DNA of 64,000 bases from NCBI GenBank assembly GCA_946626595.1, contig CAMOUQ010000004.1:1-64000 (forward strand), read 5' to 3'. The notes below the pieces were generated by a model. The model searched no databases and had not been told where the DNA came from. It worked only from the letters and a program-made list of their open reading frames with translations. Position numbers and translations under genes: made by a program. Every line of letters starts with the position of its first letter. The first letter of the stretch is position 1. This stretch comes from an uncultured Prevotellaceae bacterium. Lineage in GTDB: Bacteria > Bacteroidota > Bacteroidia > Bacteroidales > Bacteroidaceae. Positions 8,278 to 16,587 of the stretch are shown here, piece by piece.

Positions 8278-10380
8278 GTGGAAAGAGGATATCGCAATAA
8301 ATGGCATGGAAAGGGACGGAACGGAGGGATAAGTTTGCTCTTATTCCTTCTGCCCTGTTCCCTGCTGCTGGCTATGCTCTCCTCCTGCGGTGCCGACCAG
8401 AACATCAAGAAAGGCGATGCGCTGTATGCCATCGGAGAGTACTTCAATGCCGCGGCCGAATACAAGAAAGGCTACAGCCGCACGTCGGTGAAGGACAAGC
8501 CGAAGCGTGGCGAGCGGGCATGGAAGATGGCCGAATGCTATCGCCGCATCAACTATACGGCCAAGGCCATCGGTGCGTATCAGAATGCCATCCGATACAA
8601 GTATCCCGACTCAATGGCCGTCCTGTACCTGGCCCAGATGCAACATCGCATGGGCGACTACAAGAACGCCGTGAAGAACTATGGCGCCTTCCTGGACAGT
8701 GTGCCGGGCGACCAACGGGCCATCGTCGGCATACAGGGCTGTACGCAGGCCCCCATCTGGAAGTCGAAGCCCACACTGCATACGGTGAAGAAGGAACCGC
8801 TCTTCAACTCGCGGCGGTCCGACTTCGCTCCGGCACTCTATGGCGACGAATGGGACCAGATGGTCCTCACCTCCACGCGGCCACAGGCCAGCGGAAGCGA
8901 CATGAGCGGCATCACGGGCGTCAAGGCCGGTGACTTGTTCCTGTCCAAGAAGGACGAAAAGGGGAAATGGCAGGCGCCGGAGCGCATAGAGTCGGAGGTG
9001 AACAGCGAATACGACGAGGGGGCATGTTGCTTCTCGCCCGACGGCAAGACGATGTACTTCACCCGCTGTGCCCACGACCCGTCCTATCCCCGATATGCAC
9101 AGATATACACCAGTCAGCGCAGCGATGCCTCGTGGGGAAAGCCCACGTTGCTCGAAATCTCGCGCGATACGCTGTCGTCTTACGCCCATCCGGCAGTCAG
9201 CCCCGACGGCGACTGGCTCTATTTTGCCAGCGACATGCCGGGCGGACTGGGTGGCATCGACATCTGGCGCATTGCCATCACCGAGAACGGACTGGGCGGC
9301 GTGGAGAACCTGGGAGAGCCCATCAACTCGGTGGGTAACGAGATGTTCCCCGTGTTCCGTCCCAACGGCGACCTCTACTTCTCCAGCGACGGCCATGTGG
9401 GCATGGGCGGACTCGACCTCTTCCGGGCTGAGCAGGACACCACCGGCGCATGGCACATCGAGAACATGCGCTTCCCCATGAACTCCCCAGGCGACGACTT
9501 CGGCATCACATTCGAGGGACTGCACAATCGCGGCTTCTTCTCCACCAACCGGGGCGATGCACGCGGCTGGGACCACATCATGTCGTTCGAGTGTCCGGAG
9601 GTCTTGCAGACGGTCAAGGGATGGGTCTACGAGAAGGATGGCTACGAACTGCCGGAGGCCGTGGTCTACATGGTGGGCAACGACGGCACGAACCTGAAAC
9701 TCAGCGTCAAGGGCGACGGGTCGTTCGAACAGGTCATACAGCCGAATGTGGACTATGTGATTCTGGGCACCTGCAAGGGCTATCTTAACCACACCGAAGC
9801 CCTGCGTGTGGACACCAGCACTACGAGCCAGGAGTACACCCTACAGTTCCCCCTGGCCAACATCTCGGCCCCCGTCCTGGTGCGCAACGTCTTCTACGAG
9901 TTCGACTCTGCCGAACTCACCCCCAACAGCACGCAGGCCTTGGATTCACTCGTCGACCTCCTGCAGGAGAACCCCAACATCACCATCGAACTGGCCAGCC
10001 ATTGCGACTATCGCGGAGCGGACGAGTACAACGAACGCCTCAGCCAGCGACGGGCCGAGAGCGTGGTGAACTATCTCATAGAGCACGGAATCAAGCAAGA
10101 CCGCCTAACCCCCGTGGGCTATGGCGAAGGACGGCCGAAGGTGGTCACCCGGAAGATTGCCGAGCAGAACCCCTTCCTGCAGGAGGGCGACACCCTGACG
10201 GAGACCTTCATCTTGAGCATTCCCGATGAGACCCGGCAGGAGGTGTGCAACGCCCTGAACCGAAGGACCGAATTCCGCGTACTGCGTACCACTTACGGAC
10301 TCTTCGAGGGATTACTGAAGAAGGATGAGGAGAAAAATGAGAAGGGGGAGAAAGAGGAAGCGGTCACAGACACGCCGTAA
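8278..10380 (+). CDS. porE: PorE-like OmpA-family lipoprotein (TPR, PD40 propeller, CRD, OmpA domain)
   Basis: This 700-aa lipoprotein (lipobox LSSC near residue 37) starts at GTG 8278; no better ATG exists in frame. Domains in order are TPR-like repeats (about 40-160; KKGDALYAIGEYFNAAAEYKKG, written here only in part), a PD40/WD40-like beta-propeller (about 200-430; FSPDGKTMYFTR, VSPDGDWLYFASD, FRPNGDLYFSSDG), a carboxypeptidase-regulatory-like fold (about 445-510) and a C-terminal OmpA peptidoglycan-binding domain (about 540-640; FYEFDSAELTPNS and LASHCDYRGADEYNERLSQ). This exact order is that of PorE, which anchors the type IX secretion complex to peptidoglycan. The C-terminal tail is Lys/Glu-rich. 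Its 3' end overlaps the convergent PAP2 gene by 17 bp. OmpA proteins with other roles share parts of this layout. Confidence 0.8.
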   Translation: MERGYRNKWHGKGRNGGISLLLFLLPCSLLLAMLSSCGADQNIKKGDALYAIGEYFNAAAEYKKGYSRTSVKDKPKRGERAWKMAECYRRINYTAKAIGAYQNAIRYKYPDSMAVLYLAQMQHRMGDYKNAVKNYGAFLDSVPGDQRAIVGIQGCTQAPIWKSKPTLHTVKKEPLFNSRRSDFAPALYGDEWDQMVLTSTRPQASGSDMSGITGVKAGDLFLSKKDEKGKWQAPERIESEVNSEYDEGACCFSPDGKTMYFTRCAHDPSYPRYAQIYTSQRSDASWGKPTLLEISRDTLSSYAHPAVSPDGDWLYFASDMPGGLGGIDIWRIAITENGLGGVENLGEPINSVGNEMFPVFRPNGDLYFSSDGHVGMGGLDLFRAEQDTTGAWHIENMRFPMNSPGDDFGITFEGLHNRGFFSTNRGDARGWDHIMSFECPEVLQTVKGWVYEKDGYELPEAVVYMVGNDGTNLKLSVKGDGSFEQVIQPNVDYVILGTCKGYLNHTEALRVDTSTTSQEYTLQFPLANISAPVLVRNVFYEFDSAELTPNSTQALDSLVDLLQENPNITIELASHCDYRGADEYNERLSQRRAESVVNYLIEHGIKQDRLTPVGYGEGRPKVVTRKIAEQNPFLQEGDTLTETFILSIPDETRQEVCNALNRRTEFRVLRTTYGLFEGLLKKDEEKNEKGEKEEAVTDTP

Positions 10381-11317
10381 ACGTGAAACCGGCAGTGCGT
10401 GTCAGGGGCTCGTAGGTGGGCATGACCAAGAAACCTTTGTCGTTTCGGTCCTTGTCCAGACCAAACCACTTACGTTCCAGAGGCAGCAGCCAATAAGCAG
10501 CATGTACGGACAGGATGCCCATTCCGGCACCCGCCAGCACATCGTTGATGTACGCCCGGCCGTTGTACATCTGCAAGACGCCGATGCCGGCGGCGACGGT
10601 GTACATGCCCATGCCCCATGCCCAACCGCGTTCGATGCGTGTCTGCTCGGCAGCCAGGAAGGCGTTGGCCGTCTTGAATGAAGGAAAGGAGTGGCGCCCC
10701 TTGCCGTCGGGCCGCCGTTCGCGCACGCAGGCATTGACGATGGGCATCGTGGAGTAGAGCAGGGCATAGCTCGTGGCTTTCACCAACATGCGGTCTACGA
10801 GGTTGTGCTTGCACTTCGGCCCGAAGGCTATGTTCAGCACCTGTGCGCCCAACGTTATCCATGTCTCCACTTTCGCCTTGCGATGATTGCCCCGTCCGCG
10901 TTGGAAAGCATCGCGAACGTCGTATTTTATCTCACACAGGCGTGGGTTGGCCACGGCCACGGCTCCCAGGGTTATCAGTGCTGCGGGCACGATGATCTGC
11001 TGGGGGCGTATCAGCGACTTGCCTTTCTTCGGTTCCTTGAAGTCGGCCATCACCATGTTGGCGATGAGGGTGTCCACTTCGGCCCTCATCTCGGCCTCCT
11101 CCTCTTCCTGTCGGATGATGCTGATGAGCGAATCGACTTCGGCTCGCATGTCCGGCAGCGTGTCGAAGGGGATGGGCTCAGCAGGCTGCTGGGCAGAAGC
11201 GGGGAGGATGAGAAAATGAGAAAATGAGAGAATGAGCAGGCTCGACCGAAGGTCAAAATGAGAAAGCCGTGCTGCAAGCTTTCTGAAAGAGTCGTTTATA
11301 TTGAGCGCCTTTCTCAT
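10364..11317 (-). CDS. PAP2-superfamily-like membrane protein with degenerate catalytic motifs
   Basis: This 317-aa protein has an N-terminal signal-like region (SSLLILSFSHFLILPASAQ), a short acidic heptad-like stretch (RAEVDSLISIIRQEEEEAEM), and a C-terminal membrane region resembling PAP2 lipid phosphatases. The first motif survives as RERRPDGKGRHSFPS. The PSGH motif reads PSFKTANA, and the SRxxxxxHxxxD motif is shortened to NGRAYINDVLAG, so both expected catalytic histidines appear to be missing. It may be a non-catalytic or altered-activity member. Its start codon at 11315-11317 lies inside a CTCATTTTCTCAT repeat array, and that repeat also encodes the hydrophobic core of the signal. The 3' end overlaps porE. 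Confidence 0.7.
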   Translation of the reverse strand: MRKALNINDSFRKLAARLSHFDLRSSLLILSFSHFLILPASAQQPAEPIPFDTLPDMRAEVDSLISIIRQEEEEAEMRAEVDTLIANMVMADFKEPKKGKSLIRPQQIIVPAALITLGAVAVANPRLCEIKYDVRDAFQRGRGNHRKAKVETWITLGAQVLNIAFGPKCKHNLVDRMLVKATSYALLYSTMPIVNACVRERRPDGKGRHSFPSFKTANAFLAAEQTRIERGWAWGMGMYTVAAGIGVLQMYNGRAYINDVLAGAGMGILSVHAAYWLLPLERKWFGLDKDRNDKGFLVMPTYEPLTRTAGFTFTACL

Positions 11318-11383
11318 TTTCTCATTTTCTCATTCTCTCATTTTCTCCACCTCTCATTTTCTCATTCTCTCATTTTCTCAACA
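11203..11383. repeat. CTCATTTTCTCAT simple-repeat arrays
   Basis: Two runs (about 11210-11237 in one orientation and 11310-11382 in the other) of CTCATTTTCTCATTCTCTC units flank a short unique segment. They cover the signal sequence, the start codon and the upstream region of the PAP2-like gene, and touch the 3' end of the S41 peptidase gene. Related units encode the signal peptide at 57830-57865. Confidence 0.75.
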
Positions 11384-12380
11384 TGTTTCTTGCCCGTTCC
11401 ATCAGGGTGTCGCGTCCGCGAGCCACATCGGCCGAGTCTAACGTGCAGGGGATGTCGGGCGAGATGCCGAATTCGATGTGTTGCATGTCCTTGTCAAACG
11501 AGGGCGAGGCACTGAAGCGTACGGCCCATCCGTTGGGCAACTCGGACGAGAATGGCATGCCTGAACCGCCACCCGAAGGGTCGCCCAGGGTCGTCACGTT
11601 GGGACATGCGCGCACATTCCGGATAAAAGTGTTGCAGGCCGAGTAGCATTCGCGGTTTTGCAGCACCACGACGCGCTTCTGCCATCTCACCCCCTTCGAG
11701 GGCTCTATGTATTCGGGTTGTGGGGCAGAGAAGTCGTTGTGCCCGCGGCCGGTCTTGTATTGTGAGTAGCCCACCAGGATGCGTTCGTTGGTCAGTCGCT
11801 GGCTCAGCAGTTCGGCCATGGAGAGCTGGCCGCCCGTGTTGCCGCGCACGTCAATGATGAGTCCGTCGCAAGAGCGCAGGTAGTACAGGACGTCGTCGAG
11901 ATTGCCCTCGCCCACGGCAGAGGCAAAAGACTCATAGACCAGCAGTCCGATGTTGTCCTCCAGGATGCGGTACTTGATGCCCGCGGCAATCTTGTAGTCG
12001 GTGCCCAGATAGCGGTCGCGCAGTTCCTGGCTCCACTGGCGCGGATAGTCCTCGTGCCACGCCCAGTAGCGGCTGACGTCGGCCGAGGTGTAGAGGTTGA
12101 CGTGCCCGTCGCGCAATTCGGCAAGCATGTCGGTCAATACCTCTTGCAGTTGCACCTTGCTCATTTTTGGGTTGATGCGCTGACGGTAGCGCGTGTGCAC
12201 CTCGTTCCAGTCGAGTCCATAGGTCTCGGCCTTGTAATCGAGGAAGCAGTAGTGTTCGTCGATAATCTGCCACAGCGCCTCGAAGTTACCCTCGGGCGTA
12301 TCGTCGAAGGTTTCCTCGCGGACACAAGAGGTCAGTGCCGAGCCCAGGATAGTTAGGAGTAGTAATAAAGAGTGCCTCAT
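11370..12380 (-). CDS. S41-family peptidase lipoprotein
   Basis: The start at MRHSLLLLLTILGSALTSC (12378-12380) gives 336 aa with a lipobox cysteine, so this is a membrane-anchored, probably periplasmic or outer-membrane protein. An N-terminal helical part is followed by the C-terminal-processing/tricorn-like protease core: GLIIDVRGNTGGQLSMAELL, the catalytic-Ser region NRECYSACNTF, and GDPSGGGSGMPFSSELPNGW. The family cleaves near C termini or degrades peptides. There is no obvious PDZ domain, unlike CtpA, so it belongs with the shorter Bacteroidetes S41 lipoproteins. It is expressed from its own good promoter, back-to-back with the cbiJ-cbiD gene. Substrate unknown. Confidence 0.88.
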   Translation of the reverse strand: MRHSLLLLLTILGSALTSCVREETFDDTPEGNFEALWQIIDEHYCFLDYKAETYGLDWNEVHTRYRQRINPKMSKVQLQEVLTDMLAELRDGHVNLYTSADVSRYWAWHEDYPRQWSQELRDRYLGTDYKIAAGIKYRILEDNIGLLVYESFASAVGEGNLDDVLYYLRSCDGLIIDVRGNTGGQLSMAELLSQRLTNERILVGYSQYKTGRGHNDFSAPQPEYIEPSKGVRWQKRVVVLQNRECYSACNTFIRNVRACPNVTTLGDPSGGGSGMPFSSELPNGWAVRFSASPSFDKDMQHIEFGISPDIPCTLDSADVARGRDTLMERARNMLRK

Positions 12381-12389
12381 ACAATGCTG

Positions 12390-12421
12390 CAAAGGTAGTT
12401 ATAATCTTGCGATAACGCAAA
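12390..12421 (-). promoter_or_regulatory. Promoter for the S41 peptidase gene
   Basis: On the minus strand TTTG (12418-12421) and TACCTTTG (12390-12397) are 20 nt apart, upstream of the start codon at 12380. Confidence 0.7.
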
Positions 12422-12480
12422 TTATTTCGTATCTTTAACCTTCGGTTTTAGATACTCCCGCTCGGAAAACTACAAATTAA

Positions 12481-12512
12481 TTTGTGTTTTCTCTCGCTTA
12501 ATCGTATCTTTG
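12481..12512 (+). promoter_or_regulatory. Promoter for the cbiJ-cbiD fusion
   Basis: TTTG at 12481-12484 and TATCTTTG at 12505-12512 are 20 nt apart and lie 5 nt before the ATG at 12518, so the leader is very short and no riboswitch fits between. Confidence 0.7.
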
Positions 12513-12517
12513 CACCT

Positions 12518-14290
12518 ATGATATTGGTATTTGGGGGAACAACGGAGGGCAGAACGGCCATAAAGACTCTGGAAGAGGCCGGCAACGTCTATTATTACTC
12601 GACCAAGACGGGCGAGCAGGACGTAGTCATGCACCATGGCCGGCGCATCGACGGGGCCATGAATGGTCAGGCGATGAGGCAGTTCTGCCAAGGGCATGAC
12701 ATACGGCTCATCGTGGATGCCGCCCACCCTTTTGCCAAAGTCCTGCACCAGACGATAGCCGATGTTGCAGAGGCCCTGCACCTGCCTGTCGTCCGTTTCG
12801 AGCGCATCTATCCGCCGCGCGACCCCAGTCTGACGTGGATCGACGATTACGGTGAACTTGCTTCCCTGCCCACGCCCGTCACCCTCCTTGCCACCACGGG
12901 CGTGCAAAGCATCGCCCGGCTAAAACCCTTGGAGGACAGGGGCATCCGCATCTTTTACCGAATACTGAACCGCCCCTCGTCCATTGCCCAGGCCAAGGCA
13001 CAGGGAGCCGCGGAACAGCAACTTTGTTATTACGAGGATGCCGGGGGCATTCCCGTGGAGGCCGATGCCATCCTGCTGAAGGAGAGCGGCGAGAGTGGTG
13101 GCTTTGCCGAAAAGGTGAAGGCCGCCAAGGCGCAGGGCATGGAGATAATAGTGCTGAGGCGCCCGCCCATGCCCACGGGCTTCCACCTCGTCGATGGCGA
13201 ACATGGACTGCGCCGCATGGTGGAACACCTGCTGCCCGAGTTCTATCCCCTGCACAGCGGACTCACCACGGGCACCTGTGCCACGGCTGCTGCCCTTGCT
13301 GCCGCCATCCGGCTCGCGAAGGGGGAAATACCGGATGAGGTTCCCGTTCGCTTGCCCAACGGCGAGACCATCAGTGTGTCCGTCGGCTACGGCGAGGACT
13401 ATGCCTGTTGCATCAAGGAGAGCGGCGACGACCCCGACGTGACCGACGGCATCGAGATTCGCGCACATGTCGAACGGGCCGCCGACTTCGAAATACGGGG
13501 CGGAGAAGGTATCGGCCGCTTTACCTTGCCCGGCTTCGACTTCCCTCCCGGTGAAGCGGCCATCAACCGTGTGCCGCGCGAGATGATTCGCCAGAACATT
13601 CAGTTGCTCTGCGACCAACTTTCAATTTCCAACTTTCAATCTTCAATCTTCAGTCTTCAATTTTCAATCATCCTGTCTGTGCCCAACGGACGGGAAATCG
13701 CCCTTCGCACCTTCAATCCGCGCCTGGGCATCGAGGGCGGCATCTCGATAATCGGTGTCTCGGGCATCGTGAAGCCCTACAGCGAGGAGGCCTTCGTCCA
13801 GAGCATCCGCAAGTGCATGGAGGTGGCCTGGGCCAGCAAGGCGGAACGTGTGGTCATCGGCAGCGGCATGAAGAGCGAGCAGCAACTGCGCCGCCTCTAT
13901 CCCGACCTGCCCCGTCAGGCCTTCGTGGAATATGGCAACTACATCGGCGAGACGCTCCGCATGGCCGATGGACTGGGCTTTTCCCACGTCACCCTCGGCA
14001 TCATGATAGGCAAGGCCGTGAAACTTGCACAGGGCCACCTCGATACCCACAGTCGACGCGTCACGATGGACAAAGCCTTCGTCGCCCAACTCCTGCGCGA
14101 GGCCGATTGTTCCTCCGAAGTCCTCGCCCGCGTCGCCGGCATCACTGTCGCCCGCGAACTCTGGAACCTCCTCACTCCCGACGAGGCCCAGCGCTTCTCC
14201 CAGGTCATCGTCAGCCATTGCCGCGAACACTGCGCCCCACTGTTGCCCGATGGGGAACTCACCATCCTACTGCTGAGGAGTGGTGACTAA
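12518..14290 (+). CDS. cbiJD: Fused cobalt-precorrin-6A reductase (CbiJ) and cobalt-precorrin-5B C1-methyltransferase (CbiD)
   Basis: The 590-aa product joins two B12 enzymes. Residues 1 to about 245 are CbiJ/CobK: the NADPH-type start MILVFGGTTEGR, AAHPFA, and LLKESGESGGFAEK. Residues from about 246 are CbiD, starting at LHSGLTTGTCATAAALAA and carrying FNPRLGIEGGISIIGVSGIV. CbiD methylates C1 and CbiJ reduces the macrocycle in the oxygen-independent corrin pathway. An in-frame repeat (LSISNFQSSIFSLQFSI, residues 368-384) is inserted just before the conserved VPNGREIALRTFNPRLG segment; the rest of both domains is intact. The gene has its own promoter, no riboswitch, and is convergent with the large B12 operon, ending 31 bp before its last gene. 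Confidence 0.93.
   Translation: MILVFGGTTEGRTAIKTLEEAGNVYYYSTKTGEQDVVMHHGRRIDGAMNGQAMRQFCQGHDIRLIVDAAHPFAKVLHQTIADVAEALHLPVVRFERIYPPRDPSLTWIDDYGELASLPTPVTLLATTGVQSIARLKPLEDRGIRIFYRILNRPSSIAQAKAQGAAEQQLCYYEDAGGIPVEADAILLKESGESGGFAEKVKAAKAQGMEIIVLRRPPMPTGFHLVDGEHGLRRMVEHLLPEFYPLHSGLTTGTCATAAALAAAIRLAKGEIPDEVPVRLPNGETISVSVGYGEDYACCIKESGDDPDVTDGIEIRAHVERAADFEIRGGEGIGRFTLPGFDFPPGEAAINRVPREMIRQNIQLLCDQLSISNFQSSIFSLQFSIILSVPNGREIALRTFNPRLGIEGGISIIGVSGIVKPYSEEAFVQSIRKCMEVAWASKAERVVIGSGMKSEQQLRRLYPDLPRQAFVEYGNYIGETLRMADGLGFSHVTLGIMIGKAVKLAQGHLDTHSRRVTMDKAFVAQLLREADCSSEVLARVAGITVARELWNLLTPDEAQRFSQVIVSHCREHCAPLLPDGELTILLLRSGD
13618..13672. repeat. In-frame CTTCAATTTTCAAT repeat in the CbiD domain
   Basis: About five variants of a TTTCAATCTTCAATC unit follow one another and are translated as Ser/Phe/Gln/Ile-rich residues. 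The same unit occurs between genes at 19602-19626 and in cbiA at 28747-28788. Confidence 0.8.
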
Positions 14291-14321
14291 CGAAAAGGAA
14301 ATTCCCAACGAGAGATATTCG

Positions 14322-15347
14322 TCAGTACTGCCCCTTGCGCCGGAAAAGCACGGCGGCAATGACGGGGGCACCGACGAGGGCCGTGACGCTGTTTACGGGC
14401 AGTGCGCCCTCGAAGCCGGGCATGCGGGCGATGAGGCTGCACATGAGGGCCAGGCAGGCGCCTACCATCGCCGTGCCGGGCATGAGCAGACGGTGGTTGC
14501 TGGTGCGGAAGAGGCTGCGTGCCAGATGGGGCACGGCCAGGCCGATGAACATGATGGGGCCGCAGTAGGCCGTGACGATGGCCACGAGTATGCCTGACGA
14601 GGCGATGACGAGCATACGCTGGCGCTGCACGTCGAGACCGAGGTTGCGGGCATATTCGTCGCCTAAGAGCAGCAGGTTCATGGGCTTGACGAGGAGCATG
14701 CTCAGGGGCAGCAGCACGGCCATCAGTACGACGAAGAGCACCATCTGGTCACCCGACACCCGGGCAAACGAACCGAGGCCCCAGACGACGTAGGCCTTGA
14801 TGTCCTCCTCGTTGGAGAAGAACTTCAGCACGCCGATGACGGCATTGGCCAGGTAGCCTATCATGACGCCGATGATGAGCAGCGTGACGTCGCCCTTCAC
14901 CTTTTGCGATACGTAGAGGATGAGCAGCATGACGGCCAGGGCTCCCACGATGGCTCCCAGCGACATGGCCACGTCGCCCAGGTAGCCCAGACGGCTCAGG
15001 GCCACGCCGCCCAGCGACCCCGACATCAGTACGACGAAGGCGACACCCAGTGAGGCGCCGTTCGAGATGCCGAGCACGGAGGGGCCGGCCAGGGGATTGC
15101 GAAAGACTGTCTGCATCTGCAGGCCACTCACGGCCAGTCCTGCCCCCGCCACCGTGGCGGTCAGGGCCTGCGGCACACGGCTGCTCCACACGATGTTGTA
15201 CCATATCTCGCTGGCGCCTCGGTTGCCCGTCAGGATGCTCAGGATGTCCTTTACGGGAATGTGTACCGTGCCCAGCAGCAGGTTGAGCACGAAGCACACG
15301 GCGATGGACACCAATAGGACACAGAATAAAAATAGATTACGACGCAT
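14322..15347 (-). CDS. btuC: FecCD/BtuC-family ABC transporter permease
   Basis: A 341-aa polytopic protein of the BtuCD/FecCD permease family. Family motifs include RVPQALTATVAGAGLAVSGL, QTVFRNPLAGPSVLGISNGASLG, LLLGDEYARNLGL (the ATPase-coupling loop) and GPIMFIGLAVPHLARSL. About ten hydrophobic segments are visible. Its place as the last gene of a B12-riboswitch operon, directly after a substrate-binding lipoprotein, argues for cobalamin, cobinamide or a related tetrapyrrole rather than a siderophore. No ATPase gene is adjacent; the only candidate in the window is at 48.9 kb. A second permease is encoded at 36134-37147, and the two may share one ATPase. Confidence 0.9.
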   Translation of the reverse strand: MRRNLFLFCVLLVSIAVCFVLNLLLGTVHIPVKDILSILTGNRGASEIWYNIVWSSRVPQALTATVAGAGLAVSGLQMQTVFRNPLAGPSVLGISNGASLGVAFVVLMSGSLGGVALSRLGYLGDVAMSLGAIVGALAVMLLILYVSQKVKGDVTLLIIGVMIGYLANAVIGVLKFFSNEEDIKAYVVWGLGSFARVSGDQMVLFVVLMAVLLPLSMLLVKPMNLLLLGDEYARNLGLDVQRQRMLVIASSGILVAIVTAYCGPIMFIGLAVPHLARSLFRTSNHRLLMPGTAMVGACLALMCSLIARMPGFEGALPVNSVTALVGAPVIAAVLFRRKGQY

Positions 15348-15374
15348 ATATATATTATCGACTACAAATCATGG

Positions 15375-16568
15375 TTATTTCAGTAATTGGTAGTACTTGC
15401 CTTCGTGGCCGGGCAGCAGTTCGGGATGGAAGACGGCCACGAGGTCGGCCAGCACCTGGTCGGGTTCCACGGGTGCCGACTCATAGTAGGGCGTCTGTCG
15501 CATGTTGCAGTAGATGACGTGCCGCTCCCTGAAGGCCTTGAACAGGGCGTTGCGTGGTTCGCTGGCCAGCAGTGCCTCGTAGGAGAACTGGCCGGGGAAA
15601 CTGTTCAGTATGCGCCAGTAGTCGGCATTGGCCGCTGTGGCGTAGAGTTGTTCGTACTCCAGGTTCACGCCGCCCGTATTGTCGTCGTGGATGATGTAGT
15701 CGGCACCGGCATCGCGGAACATCTGTGCCAGATGGTTGCGGCCGCCCACGGCATACCAGTTGCCGCCGTGCATCTCGCCGCTGAAGACGGTGGGCACGGC
15801 CTCGCCCTCATTGCCTGTGGGGGAGGCGAGCAGTGAGTCGACGCGCTGCTTCAGACCGTTGTAGCGCCGTTCGATGCCCTGGAACACCTCGTTGGCCTCC
15901 GCTTCGCGACCGATGAACAGGCTGACGAACTTTATCCATTCGGCCTGCCCCAGCGGGGTGGGTTCCTTGTATCCGAGATGGGGGATGAGCGTGATGCCCG
16001 TCTCCTTGATGGCGTCGTAGCCGCCGCGCTTGAAGGGCGAGATGAAGATGACATCGGGGTTGGCGGCCAGGATGAGTTCCGTGTCGAAGTTGCCCTCCAT
16101 GCCTATCTTCTGTATGCTGCCGTCGCCGACACGTTTCAGGATGTCCTTGTTGTAGAGGTTCTTCGTGCCCGTGATGCCACGGATAAAATCGTGCGCACGG
16201 AGGGCCGTGAAGTTGCTGAGTTGCAGGGCCGTCATGGTGATGGTGCTGCGTATGGGCACCTCCACGCGTTCGTACCCTTCGGGCACCTCAGTCTCGCTCC
16301 CCCTGGGCACAAGGGCAAAGGCATAGCCTATAGGCATGCGGTCGTCTTCGTCGGCCTGCGGGTCGCTCACCTCCACCAGTCGGACGCCGTCCTTCAGGTA
16401 TTTGACCGTGAAACCCTTGGCATAGCGTGGAACAATCCGAAGGGCGGAATCCACGTCGTCCGTCGTTTCCACTTCGCTGCGGTTGCCTGTGCGCGTTGGC
16501 GAGCAGGCAAATAGTGTCAGCACCAGGAGCATAGCCCCCATGAGGGATAGGTAGTGTGTCTTTCGCAT
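15375..16568 (-). CDS. btuF: BtuF/FepB-like substrate-binding lipoprotein
   Basis: This 397-aa lipoprotein (signal peptide then LFACSPT) is a class III periplasmic binding protein: NPDVIFISPFKRGGYDAIKETG and LGQAEWIKFVSLFIGREAEA are typical of the BtuF/FhuD group. It ends 27 bp upstream of the permease gene and follows the corrin enzymes in the same operon. Expected role is to receive a corrinoid or related ligand from the TonB receptors in the periplasm and deliver it to the permease. It is longer than E. coli BtuF, as is usual for Bacteroidetes lipoprotein versions. Ligand assignment rests on the riboswitch and neighbours; a heme or iron-chelate ligand is possible. Confidence 0.88.
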   Translation of the reverse strand: MRKTHYLSLMGAMLLVLTLFACSPTRTGNRSEVETTDDVDSALRIVPRYAKGFTVKYLKDGVRLVEVSDPQADEDDRMPIGYAFALVPRGSETEVPEGYERVEVPIRSTITMTALQLSNFTALRAHDFIRGITGTKNLYNKDILKRVGDGSIQKIGMEGNFDTELILAANPDVIFISPFKRGGYDAIKETGITLIPHLGYKEPTPLGQAEWIKFVSLFIGREAEANEVFQGIERRYNGLKQRVDSLLASPTGNEGEAVPTVFSGEMHGGNWYAVGGRNHLAQMFRDAGADYIIHDDNTGGVNLEYEQLYATAANADYWRILNSFPGQFSYEALLASEPRNALFKAFRERHVIYCNMRQTPYYESAPVEPDQVLADLVAVFHPELLPGHEGKYYQLLK

Positions 16569-16587
16569 ATCGTTGTGCTTTTATGGT

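Noticed and set aside
10301-10380. Frameshift at the 3' end of porE because of the Lys/Glu-rich tail
   Set aside because: The frame is open, and a charged tail after the OmpA domain is acceptable. The overlap with the convergent gene is only 17 bp.
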